Of a stretch of 64,000 nt of DNA, positions 32,988 to 44,744 are shown piece by piece. The stretch is taken from the NCBI GenBank assembly GCA_038030265.1, contig CM075941.1, positions 23,498,001 through 23,562,000 of the forward strand. Direction: 5' to 3'. This DNA is from Corythucha ciliata (taxonomy: Eukaryota; Arthropoda; Insecta; Hemiptera; Tingidae). A model generated the notes under the pieces. The model ran no database searches. It had not been told where the DNA came from and saw only the letters and a program-made list of their open reading frames with translations. Each line of letters opens with the position of its first letter. The stretch's first letter is position 1. Position numbers and translations under genes: made by a program.

Positions 32988-34258
32988 GTGAGCCCTCCTG
33001 ATGCTCTAATATTTTCAATAAAATTATGACTGCTTTTGATATTATTGATCAAGATAGTGTTAAGCAAAGACAGTAGTAGGGCACTTCTATCATGACGTGT
33101 CGGTATTGCGGGTTCTTGCCTATAACACCAGCAGTACATCGTACCGTATCTAAACCCGACTTACCTAGTCATAACTAGTTTTACCAAAGCCCCTTAGCTA
33201 AAACCATCCAAGGTGTAGCGGCCGCTACACTATTCACCTTCATCATAATTCAGGCAGCGCTGTAGTTGACCATTTATGGAAACAGTTGTGGGTGATTTCC
33301 ATTAGAAACTAGTAGAAGACTGCCCACAAGAGCTAGTTCCCATGTGGCCAACGACAGCGCTGCCCGAGTTATAAAATTACAGTGGCTTCATAAGGTACAG
33401 TGCGGTCATTCGGTGATTCTTTCTGATTGGCTGCTCCATCTTGTTTCAAGTTCTTTATCAACTTCTATCAAGATTGCATAGAGAGAAGTTGTTTTGGGCG
33501 ATTTACGTGCTTTAATTAATTTTTAAAAGACCCTAAATACCCGAAGTTCGTATTGTGTAGTGATTTGCACTTATTCAGATACGAAGTGGCACCAGAAATG
33601 ATTCTCACCCCTCAGGGAAGATAATTAAGTGGAGCTCGGAGTGAGCTACTCAGTATCACTTGTTGCTTGTTCTCTATTTATTTTGCACTGTTTCAACGGG
33701 TTTCTTCGCAGATTCATTTTCACCATGTAATAAGTTTGCTTTAAAAAAAATCTCTTGTAACTGGGAAATACTGTTTAAATTACACAGCGTTTTTCAAGGC
33801 ATGACTCATTTCATCTTTTGACAATTTTCGACGAGGGACTCAAAAAGAGAACGAGGATTAATCGTTTTCAAGAAAATTAAGCCATTTATGAGGCCTTGAT
33901 GACGGCTCAAAGGTGGGTATTCATTCACACAATAATTTTTACGAAAAAGCAAATCTAAGGCCCGGAGGTCCGTTCTATAACTTCAACAACAATAAGTCGT
34001 AAGATGTCATTAGTTAAATCGACAAAATTGAATGAAATCAGGTGCATGATTGACTGCTGATATCAACTGCGGCTAATTTCATTGAACAGGCCCATGAATT
34101 CTGTAACTTTGGGTCGAAATCAATAGCGTAGCCGTAAGCCACCGGTGATTTTATTCATTGATACAAGAATTGCAATGTTGTCAGGTGACTTACGATGGAA
34201 AATTAGTCAGGTACCTCAATTACTTGGAGAATCCCCCCCCCCCTCGCATATTAACCCA

Positions 34259-34399
34259 GAGCGTTTCACATTTGCGTAAAATTCTGCAACAGGGCAATTC
34301 ATTTCCACCTGTCCTCTCTGAATTAAATCATATGTTAATGAAGAAGGTGGGTGCAAAAGTAATTGCCCTGTTACAGAATTTTATGCAAATGGGAAACTC
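34259..34399. repeat. Small inverted repeat (~40-bp arms)
   Basis: GTTTCACATTTGCGTAAAAT..CAGGGCAATT on the left pairs with AATTGCCCTG..ATTTTATGCAAATGGGAAAC on the right. Likely a small MITE. No target duplication found. Confidence 0.6.
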
Positions 34400-35770
34400 T
34401 ATCAGTTTTAATCAACTACGTTTAAAGCCCATGTGCTAAAATCAGGCCTAAAAAAATTCAAAATCCCGGGTTTGCCAAGCTTTGAGCCGCCGTCCCGGTC
34501 ACCCAATCAATGACACAAATGAATTATTTTTTCGAAAACAGAAACCGCAAAAATGCGCTTCTTTTGAATCTGACATCAAAAATTATCCAAAAGTTTATGC
34601 TCTTCCACCCTGTATATTATTTTGTAATTAAGAATAAGGAATTGAAAAATCCCTTAACAGGAAACTTTTCGCCTTTTCTTTCCCCGATCCCGCATGAAAC
34701 CCACCTCACCAACGCCCAAAGTACGAGCAAGAGTGCATTCTACGATTTTAAGTGTGTCTTTTTCAATTGTTCATTATTGAGTAACGGGGGGGGGGGTATT
34801 GTCACGAAAATGGCTTGATTTTTTAAGATTAATGCTGATAAATTAAATTAGCCTTTAGAGGAAAACAAAAGTTGAATCAACTTAGGTAAGAACGGATTGT
34901 ACAAAGTGAGCGTTACCAGCTAACTGTCACTTGAAAAATTCACTAATTCTTAAGGAGGGAATTTATGTGTGTATATATATATATATATAATATTATGGCC
35001 GTTTTCTTGTTAGCACGATAACTCTCGAAGAAATTAGTTTAGCAGAACGCGCTTTCGCACAAAAATCAGTAGTCATAAGACACCGGTCGGTATTGCATTT
35101 GGGCCAAATCGGTCAAGGTGGAGGGGGGGAAAACAGGGCTTGAAGTCGTCAAAAAATCACTAAAAATCACCAGTTGATTCTAGAAGCATCATATTCGGTA
35201 CGTATACTCCATGTTAGACTAGCCTTTGATTCCCATTTTAATTTTTTGAAAAAGTCGAGGGGGAGGGGGCGATGTCCACCGTGTGGAAGTAAGTGTGAGG
35301 CCTTGTTAGCACGATAACTATCGTAGAAATTAATTTAGCGGAACGAGCTTTGGCACAAAAATCAGTAGTCATAAGGCCCCGGTCGGTATTGCATTTGGGC
35401 CAAATCGGTCAAGGTGGAGGGGGGAAAATAGGGGTTAAAATGGTAAAAAAATCACTACAAATCACCAGTTGATTCCAGAAGCATTATATTCGGTATGATG
35501 ATTCCTTTTTGAAATAGCCTTTGATTCCCATTAAGTTCAGCTTAAACAAACCCGGCAGCAACAGTACGAGGGAGGGTCAAACATAAACGAAACAAATCAT
35601 GGTCTCAACATTACTACTTCTGGGACGGCTTAGGGTATCCGTATACAAAATGAAATGCACTCTTTCCGACCGCCAGCTGCCGGAGCGAAATTTTTGTTTT
35701 TTATTCTTTGATTAGTTAGCAATTGTGGAAAAATAACTATCGGGCCAAAAACGCGTTTAAAAAAATATAA

Positions 35771-36190
35771 AAAAAAAGTTTTGTTCCGACAGCAGCCTGT
35801 CGGGAGAAGTGCATTTCATTCATGCGACAATCGAGTCAAACCTCATAAGTTAGAACGATATCAATCAATTATGAATGACATTTAGGCCGTGGTATAGAAA
35901 GTCAAAATCATAAAATCGTGTTTCTTTTTACCGCAGGCTCCTTTTTTGGCACCTACTGAGGGGGAATAAAATGATGAAAATGAAAAATGAAACAGAGTCG
36001 GTTTGGTTGCCTATACGATATGGGAAGGCGGAATCTTGTTAGAGGAGTTATTTGCAATTAAAATCTTTATTCCGGCCTAAATTTCATTCATAATTGATTG
36101 ATATCGTTCTAACTTATGAGGTTTGACTCGATTGTCGCATGAATGAAATGCACTTCTCCCGACAGGCTGCTGTCGGAACAAAACTTTTTT
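35771..36190. repeat. Nested 420-bp foldback with ~120-bp arms
   Basis: AGTTTTGTTCCGACAGCAGC at the left is complemented by GCTGCTGTCGGAACAAAACT at the right. The arms are virtually perfect through CAATCGAGTCAAACCTCATA and GATATCAATCAATTATGAAT. Very high arm identity implies recent origin or gene conversion between arms. The arms contain the GTGCATT..CCGACAG..CTGTCGG motif shared by other elements here. Confidence 0.8.
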
Positions 36191-36204
36191 CAGATTACGT
36201 TAAT

Positions 36205-36300
36205 TTTCAGATCAGTTACATTAGGTTAAATGGTATGTCACAATTTCACCATTGCGGAGTGCCTGGGTTCGAATCCGAAACAATTTTTTTTTAATTTTTT
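36205..36300 (+). mobile_element. tRNA-like SINE fragment
   Basis: A B-box-like GGTTCGAATCC (about 36259-36269) is preceded by an A-box-like TAGGTTAAATGG about 35 bp upstream and followed by A/T-rich homopolymers. The A box deviates from consensus, and no target duplication was found, so this is a probable but degraded SINE head. Confidence 0.4.
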
Positions 36301-37734
36301 TTTTGTTCCTCCCTTTTTGGCCCACCTCGGAATTTTTTACTCAAGATTTATTAGGCTGTAGGCAAATAAAATAAAAGAGACGGCTCAAAATACAATGTCA
36401 ATGAAATTTTTTGGTAATTGGGTGGTCCAGTAAGGCTCCCCTCCGCCGAGAAGTCCCCTGCCATATCAACGGATTCGGTTCACTATGGTCTCATACGAAA
36501 GCGCGTTCATTTTTCATTACTCGAGTCAATTTTGGGGGCAATTGCAGCAACAGCCGTGCGGTAGCGAATTTTCAACTAATTCAAACCCCTCTTTTACACC
36601 GTTCCCGTGGACCGATTCATCTGGATCACGAACTCGTCCGAGATATTCACGCTATTGATTTTTAGACCAAATTTGGTTGCCCTAAGTCAAAAATTGCGAC
36701 CGTGATCGTGCTAACAAAAAAGGGGTCATATATATATATATATGTATAGCAAATCGAACCGACCTCGGATTCGTGTTCTAGGGGTTCTGAAACGTGAAAA
36801 AAAAAGTATCACAACCCATATGTGCGACCATCAGGGCGAGACCAATAGTGAATTTTTTGAATGAAATGCACTAAAATGGAAATATGAGCAAAGCCACCGT
36901 TTCATATACATTTCCCGCACTGTCTTTATGAAGCCACTGTATATAAAATAGGCGAATACTCTAGGGGGTGGGTGGTCCAAGAACTAGGACGCGCTTAACA
37001 ACACGGAAGTCAAAACAAGGAAGAAAGGGATAACAAACCTGAATAAAAACGGGAGAAGTAGGAAGATGAATAAAGGAAAATAAAAATTGATCACAAGAAA
37101 GGGGTTATGCACTAGGCGAATTCGGAATCTGCGCTGCGAAGGGTGCTAGAGTGCTAATCTTTGGGGCAAGTACACAACAAAAATTGTTTCAAAACGCCAA
37201 TATTCGTGGCTAAAATAGCGAAAAAGCGCTCATTCTTAGCTCTGCGCTGCTCATCATCGCTGACTTGAGGCAAAAATATAGAAAACGCTGTTCGTCTCAA
37301 CAATGGACGGGACGGATACTGACAGGGGTCGAAGGGCATCACGGGTTTCATCAAGCTTAGGAACGCTCGTCCAAAAAAAGGCCCTAAAATTTGCGATTTC
37401 TCCGAAATTAAGACCCGAAACAAGCTTTTTCGCAATATTTATATAAGGAGGGCTTGAGCCCCTCCTTTGGGGCAGTGTTCGATAGTTTCGAGTCCCGGAT
37501 CAGTCGTTGTCTCCGGAAAAGACAAGGAAATCACGAAATCTCCGAAATAATGTATTCAGCCCCAAAATTTGTAATTTTACGCCATAAAACTCTCTGTTCA
37601 GCCCAGCCGCGATCATTTGATAATGAAACTGTTGATTTCGTAAGCCAAGAATCTGTTTGCTGTGCCCCCCTCACCACTGCCGCTATCGCTAGCTGTGATA
37701 GCGTGAAGGCTCAGTTCAACGCGCCAATGGTCGA

Positions 37735-38170
37735 TTTTACCATTTTCAGGATAGGAATAATCAGTTTGAGGGGTTTCAAATCGCAAATCATCACTTTAAC
37801 CATTTATAGGCCGCATATACATAGTCAGTTTTGCCAATTTTAGAGCGTGACTAGCCAGTTTGGCCTTTGGTAATCTGTCAATGTGGTCATTTCTACGACG
37901 AAAATAGTCAGTGGGATATATTCAGGGCACGAATCCGTCATTTTAGCCCAATTGCAGGGCATGGACTCAGTTTAGCCATTTTCAGGGCGGGAATCGTCAG
38001 TGTATTATTTTTAGGGTTAGACAAGTCATTTAGGCCATTTTCTTCCTATTTGGTCAGTTTTTCCGTTATTAGAGTGGGAATCTGGCTATTCGGCTATTTA
38101 TAGAGCGGTAATTGCCAGTTTGGCTATTTTTAGAGTGCAAATATTAATTTTTGCCGTTTTCAAGGTGAGA
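37735..38170. repeat. Degenerate ~36-40-bp tandem repeat
   Basis: About ten imperfect units follow the pattern CCATTTTCAGGGCGGGAAT.GTCAGTTTGG (for example near 37740, 37975, 38105). Units differ by many substitutions and small indels, so the array shows up as a rhythm rather than exact copies. The ORFs here reflect the repeats and are not genes. Confidence 0.6.
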
Positions 38171-38329
38171 ATAGTATTTAACTGATGAAATCAATCTCGT
38201 CTCCCCCAAGATTTATTTATGCGTTTATACTAAAACGTTTTCGACTCCATGAATCATCATCTGTGGTAGATCACAATTAAAACAACTGCTCGTTAATAGG
38301 CGTTGTTGAAGGGGTCATAATTTCCCTGG

Positions 38330-39000
38330 CTTCAGCTTGAAACTATTGAATTTGTAATTTTGCTTAAATAAAGACCCAGAACGTATTCAGAGCGCAGCTG
38401 GGCTCCGCCGCAACAACAATGGTCTCGAAACTGCCATTTTTTTTTTTTTTTTTTTTTAGTTGATACCCTAAACTTGCAATTTCGCTGAAATTAAGACCTC
38501 AAAAAGAAAATCATTAAATTTCAATTGCAAATAAATTCATGACTTGCCCTGTTCGCTGACCGTTCGCGCCCACTGGAAACAAAAAGCCCTGAAACTTGGA
38601 GTTTTGCTGAAATTAGGACGTGAAACTTGCAACATCGCAAATATTTAGCCAGAAAACGTTTAATTTCCCAGATATTTTCCCATGAAATGTTGCAAATTTT
38701 CAGCCATTTGTCGGGCTTTGAGCGCAGTACTGTCGTGGCGTGTCGGCTTCCTGTACCACTTTATTTTTTTGTTTTTTATTTAAACACCCTAAACTTGCAA
38801 CTTCACGGAAATAAATATTCGAAACTCGAAATTTCACGAAATTGAGACGTGAAACCCGCAATTTCGCGAATAATCAGCCAGGAAAATGCAAAGTCCGTAC
38901 ATTTGCATTTGAAGGCTTGGCTCTGTCGTGACCGGCTAGCCCGGGTTCCGCGGTCACTAAGAAGGAAACTCGCCATTTCGCGGGTATAAATACCGGATAC
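38330..39000. repeat. Degenerate repeat of TTGCAATTTCGC..AAATTAAGAC units
   Basis: The phrase AAACTTGCAATTTCGCTGAA and its variants, each followed by ATTAAGACCTGAAA-like sequence, recur near 37395, 38465, 38590, 38790 and 38830, and in inverted form near 48110-48200. A T run of about 22 bases interrupts the array at 38437-38458. Confidence 0.5.
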
Positions 39001-39584
39001 TAGCAACGTCTCGATGAATAATTAGATCCGAAACGTGGAATTCTTGCCAGCTCACCGTTCGTTTTAGTGCTCGGAGAACAGCACGGGTTCAGCAAAATGG
39101 TCGAAAATGTTTTTGAGTTTTCTTGCCCTAACAAATAGCCGACAGTGAAAGTTTCTGTACGGGTGTAGGTTCGTGTACCCGCATAACCGTCTTGTTTTCT
39201 TGATTCGGTGATGCCAAAGGTACAATATCGAGGCCTCCTCGTCACCGTCAGATTATTTAGCCGTAGTTCACGGTAAAAAAAAGTGTCACTGACCAACATG
39301 TTTGATACATGGAACTTCCTCATTGTAGAAAACGTCTGTAGTTGGTTTGTTGTCAAACGACAACAACAAATCACATGGTGTACCGGACTCAAATGTTTCT
39401 CTGAAACGCCGCCAGATATCGTATCCCTTAGCTACAATCGCCAATAGTTTAACCACATTCTAATGGAACCTAAAAATCAATAAAACCAATTTGTTTTAAA
39501 ATATGATTAGGTTCATTTACATCTGGAAATTTTGTTAAAAATTCCATCAAAGTTAGGTTCAACTACAGTCATTAATATAATATA

Positions 39585-39945
39585 CAGGGTGGAAGGGGAT
39601 AAGTGTGACACAAATTTTTGGGTAAAAGTAGACCTCATTTGCGACCGAAATCACCATATACATCATGGTCCGAAAATCAAATCCCTTCGAGATATGATTT
39701 TTCTAACGATTTTTATAGCTTACCTACATCACTTTTTTCAACTAAATGCGAGAAACTCGCTTTCAATATGCATTTTTGCAACTTTTGGTTATGGATTCGG
39801 AAAGAGCACACTATTTTCTGTCAGGATTAGCCATTTGTGGTGGATATTTACTATTTTATGTGGCCTCAAATGCGGCTCAAACTCGTGCAAGTCAGGGATT
39901 TTATTTTTTTCAAAAAAAGTCAGTCCCCGTTTGTCTACACTAAAT
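39585..39945. mobile_element. Solo CAGGGTGG-type element end, copy 1
   Basis: It begins CAGGGTGGAAGGGGATAAGT after a TA. It matches 62927-63262 throughout: TGTGACA, CTCATTTGCGA, ATGGTCCGAAA, CCTTCGAGATATGATTTTTC and AAAGAGCACAC all recur in the same order. There is no matching inverted end nearby, so it is either half of a truncated TIR element or the left arm of one whose right arm was replaced by the adjacent foldback. Confidence 0.65.
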
Positions 39946-39948
39946 CTG

Positions 39949-40708
39949 AGTGTACGGACAACCCGTGATTCAGAAAAACATCTTCAAAGTGTCCTTTTCA
40001 AAAATTGTCATAAGCGTTTTCTTAGTTGATTGGCGAGTTTTCGTCAGAAGTGACCATTTTTTAGAAAAAATAATGTTTTTTTTCTTCAAAATCGCTTGTT
40101 TTGACCTGCAAAATTCGATCGATCCTTATGATTTCAACATGCTAAAAAGGTATAAAATCACGTCCAAAGCTATCCTTGGAGTGGAATTCAATGTGTGCGC
40201 CTACCAAAGTATCAAAAAATGTCGCTCCGGCAGCTGGCTGTAGGATTAAGTGCATTACACTACTACAAGTTTCGACGTTTTTGGTTATTTAGCTATTATT
40301 CGGCATTGATTGACATTTCCCTTTGTTAATCTACATTTTTATAGCCATTCTTGCTGAATAATCGCTAATTAAGTGAAATTAACGAAATTCGTATTACGTG
40401 AAGTGCACTCTATCCGACACGCAGCAGCCGGAGCGACATTTTTTGTTACTTTGGTAGACGTGCATAATCAGTTCGATTCAACGTATAGCTTTGGATGAGG
40501 TTTTAGTGCTTTTCATCACGTTAAAATCACAAAACTTGCTCAAATTTTGCAGGTCAAAACAAGCTTTTTTGAAGAGAAAAAACATTATTTTTTCTAAGAA
40601 ATCGTCATTTCTGACGAAAACTCGCCAATCAACTAAGAACACGCTCTTGTCTATTTTTGAAAAGGACACTTTGAAGATGTTTTTCTGAATCACGGGTTGT
40701 CCGTACAC
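39949..40708. repeat. 760-bp foldback with ~305-bp arms
   Basis: TGTACGGACAACCCGTGATT on the left is complemented by AATCACGGGTTGTCCGTACA on the right. Arms run to about 40257 and from about 40402, with scattered differences. The inner arm ends carry AAAAAATGTCGCTCCGGCAG and its counterpart CAGCCGGAGCGACATTTTTT, a motif shared with other elements. Confidence 0.8.
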
Positions 40709-41605
40709 AAACCTCTTACAACACAAAGCTCTAACCACAAACTACAGAAAGCTCCGAACATCAAACTCTCGAACAATAAGACTGAACCAGGCGCTGATGC
40801 AGTGTTCAGCTCAAGGAAGGGCGCATATAAAAGCCCCCCCCCCCCTTGGATTTGGTTATTTGAAATAGCAATTTTTGGGCTCCGGTTCAATAAATAAACA
40901 GTCTTTGTAATCCAAAGACTACAGGGGCGTCGATGAATCACGGTCATCGTTACGTTCCCTACTAATTTTCAATAGTTTACTTCATCAGACATGAATTCTA
41001 TTTAGTTGTACGCTGCTAAAAAGTACCACTCACTGTAGTGAACCACGTACGAATTCGAATGGGCCGCGATAAATGACCCTTTCGGACGTGAGTAGTAAAA
41101 AATCGACAACCCGTTGGTATATTTAACAAGATGAAGCCATGGAAAAGAGCGTTATTTCAGTACTTTTCCACCCTGTTTAACACCGCACTAAACAACATCA
41201 ATGCCATTTCCTGAATAATTTAAGGACTACCAATTTATACTCTTTTCCCCTCTCACACAAGACACGCCTACACCACATAGTTTTCACCGCGTGAACATGG
41301 GGTGTTTTGCGGCTCTTGAGGCTTTCTTCAACACTAATTTTTACACTGCGCTTTTCTTCTCTTAAAAAGAAATTAGGTACAACGCAATTGCACTGCGAAA
41401 TACTTAATTACCTTGAGACGAAAATTCCAGGTTTAATATTGTAAAAAATCAATAAGAAACGCGGAGATAATTAAAAGAGCTTTTGATTGTGAGAGGAGGA
41501 GCGTGGAGTGTCTAAATTTCAAGAATAATCCCAAGTTAGGTTGATGTAATTTTCTTTGCCCCTCTCTAATAACGTTTTATTTTGTTCGTCTATTTTTTAA
41601 TTAAG

Positions 41606-44375
41606 CTTCTGGAAGGATGCGGTTTGGATGAGCAAAACTTTCTGAGGCGAGTTTTTCTTTCGGGGAACGCGACTTGCAACGATGGCACACCAGCCGGGTA
41701 AGCTTTCCTGAATAAACAAACTAGCGTAGCTTTAATCATAATTATCTCTGTGTTTTCAGTATTGTTGCCCTTACAGATATTATTTGCGAAAGTCCTACGG
41801 GAGTAAACGCTGGATTATCTTTCTCGAAGGTGAGTTACAGCATTTCTTATTTTTTTCACCCCGCCCCACTTGCTTTGTACAATGTTTTCAACTTCTTAAA
41901 GGGGGCTGGTACTGCTACGACCAAAGAAGCTGCGCTTCAAGATGGTCTCGTATGCAACATTTGATGTCTTCGAAACAATGGCCTGAGTTTAGAAATGGTA
42001 AAACTTGGAAAACTCCGGTCTTTTGCAAAAGTTTGTCGTACCGTAAAAACTTGTACATTTTTAGTTGGAGGAATTCTTTCACCGAAAGCCGAAGAGAATC
42101 CTTTTTGGTGGAATGTCAATCACGTGTAAGTAACAGCACTTTTCTGTAACAAAGGCTGGTTCAAGAGGAGGAATGAAAGCGGTTAAAACAAGCCGAGAGG
42201 AAGAGAGAGTAAATCGTTAAGAGAAACAAGCCAACGCCAAGCTTTTCACTAGGAATAAAACATTCATTTGTCATGTTTATAGCGCCCAGGGGTGTAGGTG
42301 AAATGATGCAATTAGGGGAGAATCTGAATGGAATTTTCTCGAGGAGTATAGAGACTTTTTCAGCCATTTTACTGTCATGTTCCCGTAGGGAAGGAAGTAT
42401 GGTGTTTTGGGATGTTCCGGAGGACACGATAGGGTGAAGTGAGGGGGGATGTTCACCATAAAATTCTGCTGATTAATGGAGTATAATTTTTAATTAGCAT
42501 TGCCGCTTTTGCTAACGTACAGTCCGTAAACTAGTGGGGAAAAACAAGTGCTGTAGATTGCAGGAAGGTAAACCTACTCATTCCCAACCAGTCACTCCAT
42601 CTCAACCTCATTTCTACTCGATTAACAGTAGGCATGTACGTTAAGTTGATATTGATTTCATTTCCTGCCGTTTTCTCTTTATGTTCCCGTAGCAGAAAAG
42701 ATAATTTGTATCACCGAAAAAGTCGAGTCCAGCTGACGACATAATCGTGTGTTTAATGTGTGTCAGGTTTATCCCATACTGTACAAGCGATTGCTGGAGC
42801 GGGCTCAGATCACATCCTACACCTGATCTTGGCTTTACATTCATGGGTGCCGCCATAGTAGAGTCAGTCGTCAAGGATCTTATCCCACTAGGGCTGGGCA
42901 ATGCCTCCTCTTTGCTTCTGGCTGGCAGCAGGTAAGATTGAGTTTTTGTCATCAACCCAAAAAACGTGAGACGCCCAGTTGCGCAATTTTTATTGATAAA
43001 CTATTCAACTTAGTGCTGGTGGAGCCGGAGTCATGCTCAACTTGGAACGAGTCCAAACACTTCTGGCGGATCATTCGTCCGTTTCTGTGCGAGGTATCAC
43101 GGACTCAGGATGGTTTCTCGACAGAGCTCCTTATTCGACCGTTGATAGTGCACACGGCGATGGAGGAAGCGTGCCGTCAGTGGAAGCCGTGAAAAAGGGT
43201 TTGACCCTCTGGCACGGAAGCATACCCAACTCATGCGCGTCACTTTATTCTACCCAGCCATGGCGATGTTTCTTCGGCTATCGCATCTATCCAACTTTAA
43301 AAGGTACATTGCCCTTAGTACAGATTATTTACAATTGATCACAATTCGTTGAATTAATGATAATCTGTTATAAGAAATTTAACTTGCGTAGCTATATTGT
43401 AGTTTTTATTTATTTTTATTTTATTTAGCCCCTTTATTCGTTTTCCAATGGCTTTTCGACGAAGCTCAAATGACAGCCGACAATGTGGGTGCTCCGGTCA
43501 CTAAACAACAGTGGGACTACGTTCACAAAATGGGGGACAGTTTGAGAAATACTTTCAACAACGTCACGTATGTTTCATCCGCCTAAAGCTTCGTGCATCC
43601 TAAAATTCAAATCTGTTATGGTCTTTTATAGATCGGTTTTCGCGCCGTCATGCATCTCCCACTCGATTCTAACCAAAAGGGACTGGCAGTTTCTTCGAAT
43701 TGACGACACCACCCTACCCCAAGCTCTAAGGTGCTGGGAATTAGCCACCGCGAAGAATGAATTTTCGTTGTCTTACAAGTAAAATGAAATGCATCTGTTA
43801 GGCACTTTCCTCTTCATTCATCTCCTGTACCTGATTCTTAGTGTTTCCAAGCATTCAAGAGGCGTTGCGAGAAAATTGAAGAGAAAATCTAATGAAACCC
43901 TATCTCTGATTCATCATAAAAAGCGCCGTCGAAAAGGTGGTCTCCGAGGGAAAAAAAGTAACGTTTCTTCCTCGTTTTATTTACATTAGCAGGAAAGAAG
44001 GTCCCTCCCAGTAAAAACCATTTCATCAACAGGGAAAAGAAAGAACCGCAACAGAGTGAGACACGGAAAGAGTATGCTGAACTGCCGCAAAAGGCTCGTC
44101 GAGAGATGCTCGTGGCCTCAATGCAATCACTCGTGTCCCAAACTTCATAATCCATTCACAGGTAGCTGTAGACTGATTCACCCCTTCCCTTCCGCCCATG
44201 AATAATACTAACATCTGCATCGCGTGTAGGTGAAGAGATGGATTTCATCGAGCTCTTGAAATCCTTTGGACTGGACATGGTGAGTGTTGCCAACGCCCTT
44301 GGAGTCGACATGCAAACCCTCAATAACATGGACCATGAAGAATTACTGAATTTGTTGACTCAACAAGCCAGTTAA
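41606..44375 (+). CDS. Notum: Notum palmitoleoyl-protein carboxylesterase, exons 2-12
   Basis: Notum is a secreted serine hydrolase that removes palmitoleate from Wnt proteins and so switches off Wnt signalling outside the cell. Eleven exons splice with consistent phases: 41606-41697, 41777-41829, 41902-41997, 42065-42125, 42767-42931, 43014-43303, 43429-43567, 43632-43778, 43842-43957, 44012-44161 and 44230-44375 (1,455 nt, 485 codons with stop). Landmarks in order: ATCNDGTPAGYYLRKS, WIIFLEGGWYCYD, EENPFWWNVNHVFIPYC, LLLAGS-SAGGAG with the nucleophile Ser, GITDSGWFLD, WRCFFGYRIYPTL, WLFDEAQMTADN (Asp of the triad), PSCISHSIL (His of the triad), a Cys-rich CSWPQCNHSCP and the helical tail GEEMDFIELLKSFGLDM. 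The codon of the nucleophile Ser (AG|T) is split by the intron at 42932-43013. Exons 10-11 (43842-44161) begin with a basic Lys/Arg-rich insert of about 60 residues; their splice sites are the least certain. No inactivating change is seen. Confidence 0.95.
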
Positions 44376-44738
44376 CTGTTACTTGTTAGACTGTAAAATA
44401 ACAGAAGCGAAACTTTCCAGCTCTTGAGTTTTCTGAAATAACGCTCTCTTTATATTTTCAATTTTTTAAGTTACTTTTTTTACTTGAAAACTTTTGAAAA
44501 TGCATTACAACCGTATCTACCTCTTTTTGTAATTGTTTAAGTAATTTAAAATGATATTTCGATATTAATGACTAAGTAAAGTGTTGAAAACACAGAAAAA
44601 AGGCATCCTTTGATTTCATATTTTGCTTTGACGTGAAAAGTAAATTTCTAAAAAGCTCGTTTGAAAGCTCCCTCATGAAAGGGAGCAGCCTCCATTCAAC
44701 AACTGAAGTGCTTCGTGAACTACCGTTAAAGTCCATAT

Positions 44739-44744
44739 AATAAA
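44739..44744 (+). terminator. Polyadenylation signal AATAAA of Notum
   Basis: A canonical AATAAA lies 364 bp downstream of the Notum stop codon, in A/T-rich sequence that suits a 3' UTR. Confidence 0.5.

Larger units (their letters stand above)
34986..36735. mobile_element. GGCCGTTTTC-type TIR element with nested insertions
   Basis: The left end ATGGCCGTTTTCTTGTTAGC has an inverted, diverged partner at 36706-36730 (ATCGTGCTAACAAAAAAGG). The left half contains a direct tandem repeat of about 296 bp: TAGCACGATAACT recurs at 35011 and 35307, followed each time by CGGTATTGCATTTGGGCCAA. Related copies are at 52924-53430 and 61359-62066. Inside it sit a foldback (35771-36190) and a tRNA-like piece. 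AT dinucleotide runs flank both ends, suggesting insertion at TA. No transposase is visible. Confidence 0.7.
32988..41605 (+). other. Large Notum intron filled with repeats
   Basis: Bounded by GTGAGC on the left and TTTAATTAAG on the right. It contains the inverted-repeat elements at 34259-34399, 34986-36735, 35771-36190 and 39949-40708, a SINE-like piece near 36205-36300, degenerate tandem repeats at 37735-38170 and a solo CAGGGTG-type end at 39585. Between about 33000 and 34250, and from 40960 to 41600, I see nothing specific. An imperfect dyad (GGCAGCGCTGT..ACAGCGCTGCC) lies at about 33254-33364. Confidence 0.6.

Noticed and set aside
37735..38170. CRISPR-like array
   Set aside because: The repeats are degenerate, there are no unique equal-length spacers, and the DNA is animal nuclear.
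39000..39392. 130-codon minus-strand ORF in the Notum intron
   Set aside because: No domain, no splice context, next to degenerate repeats.
41937..42459. Minus-strand ORFs across Notum exons
   Set aside because: Shadows of the plus-strand Notum exons, which carry all conserved motifs.
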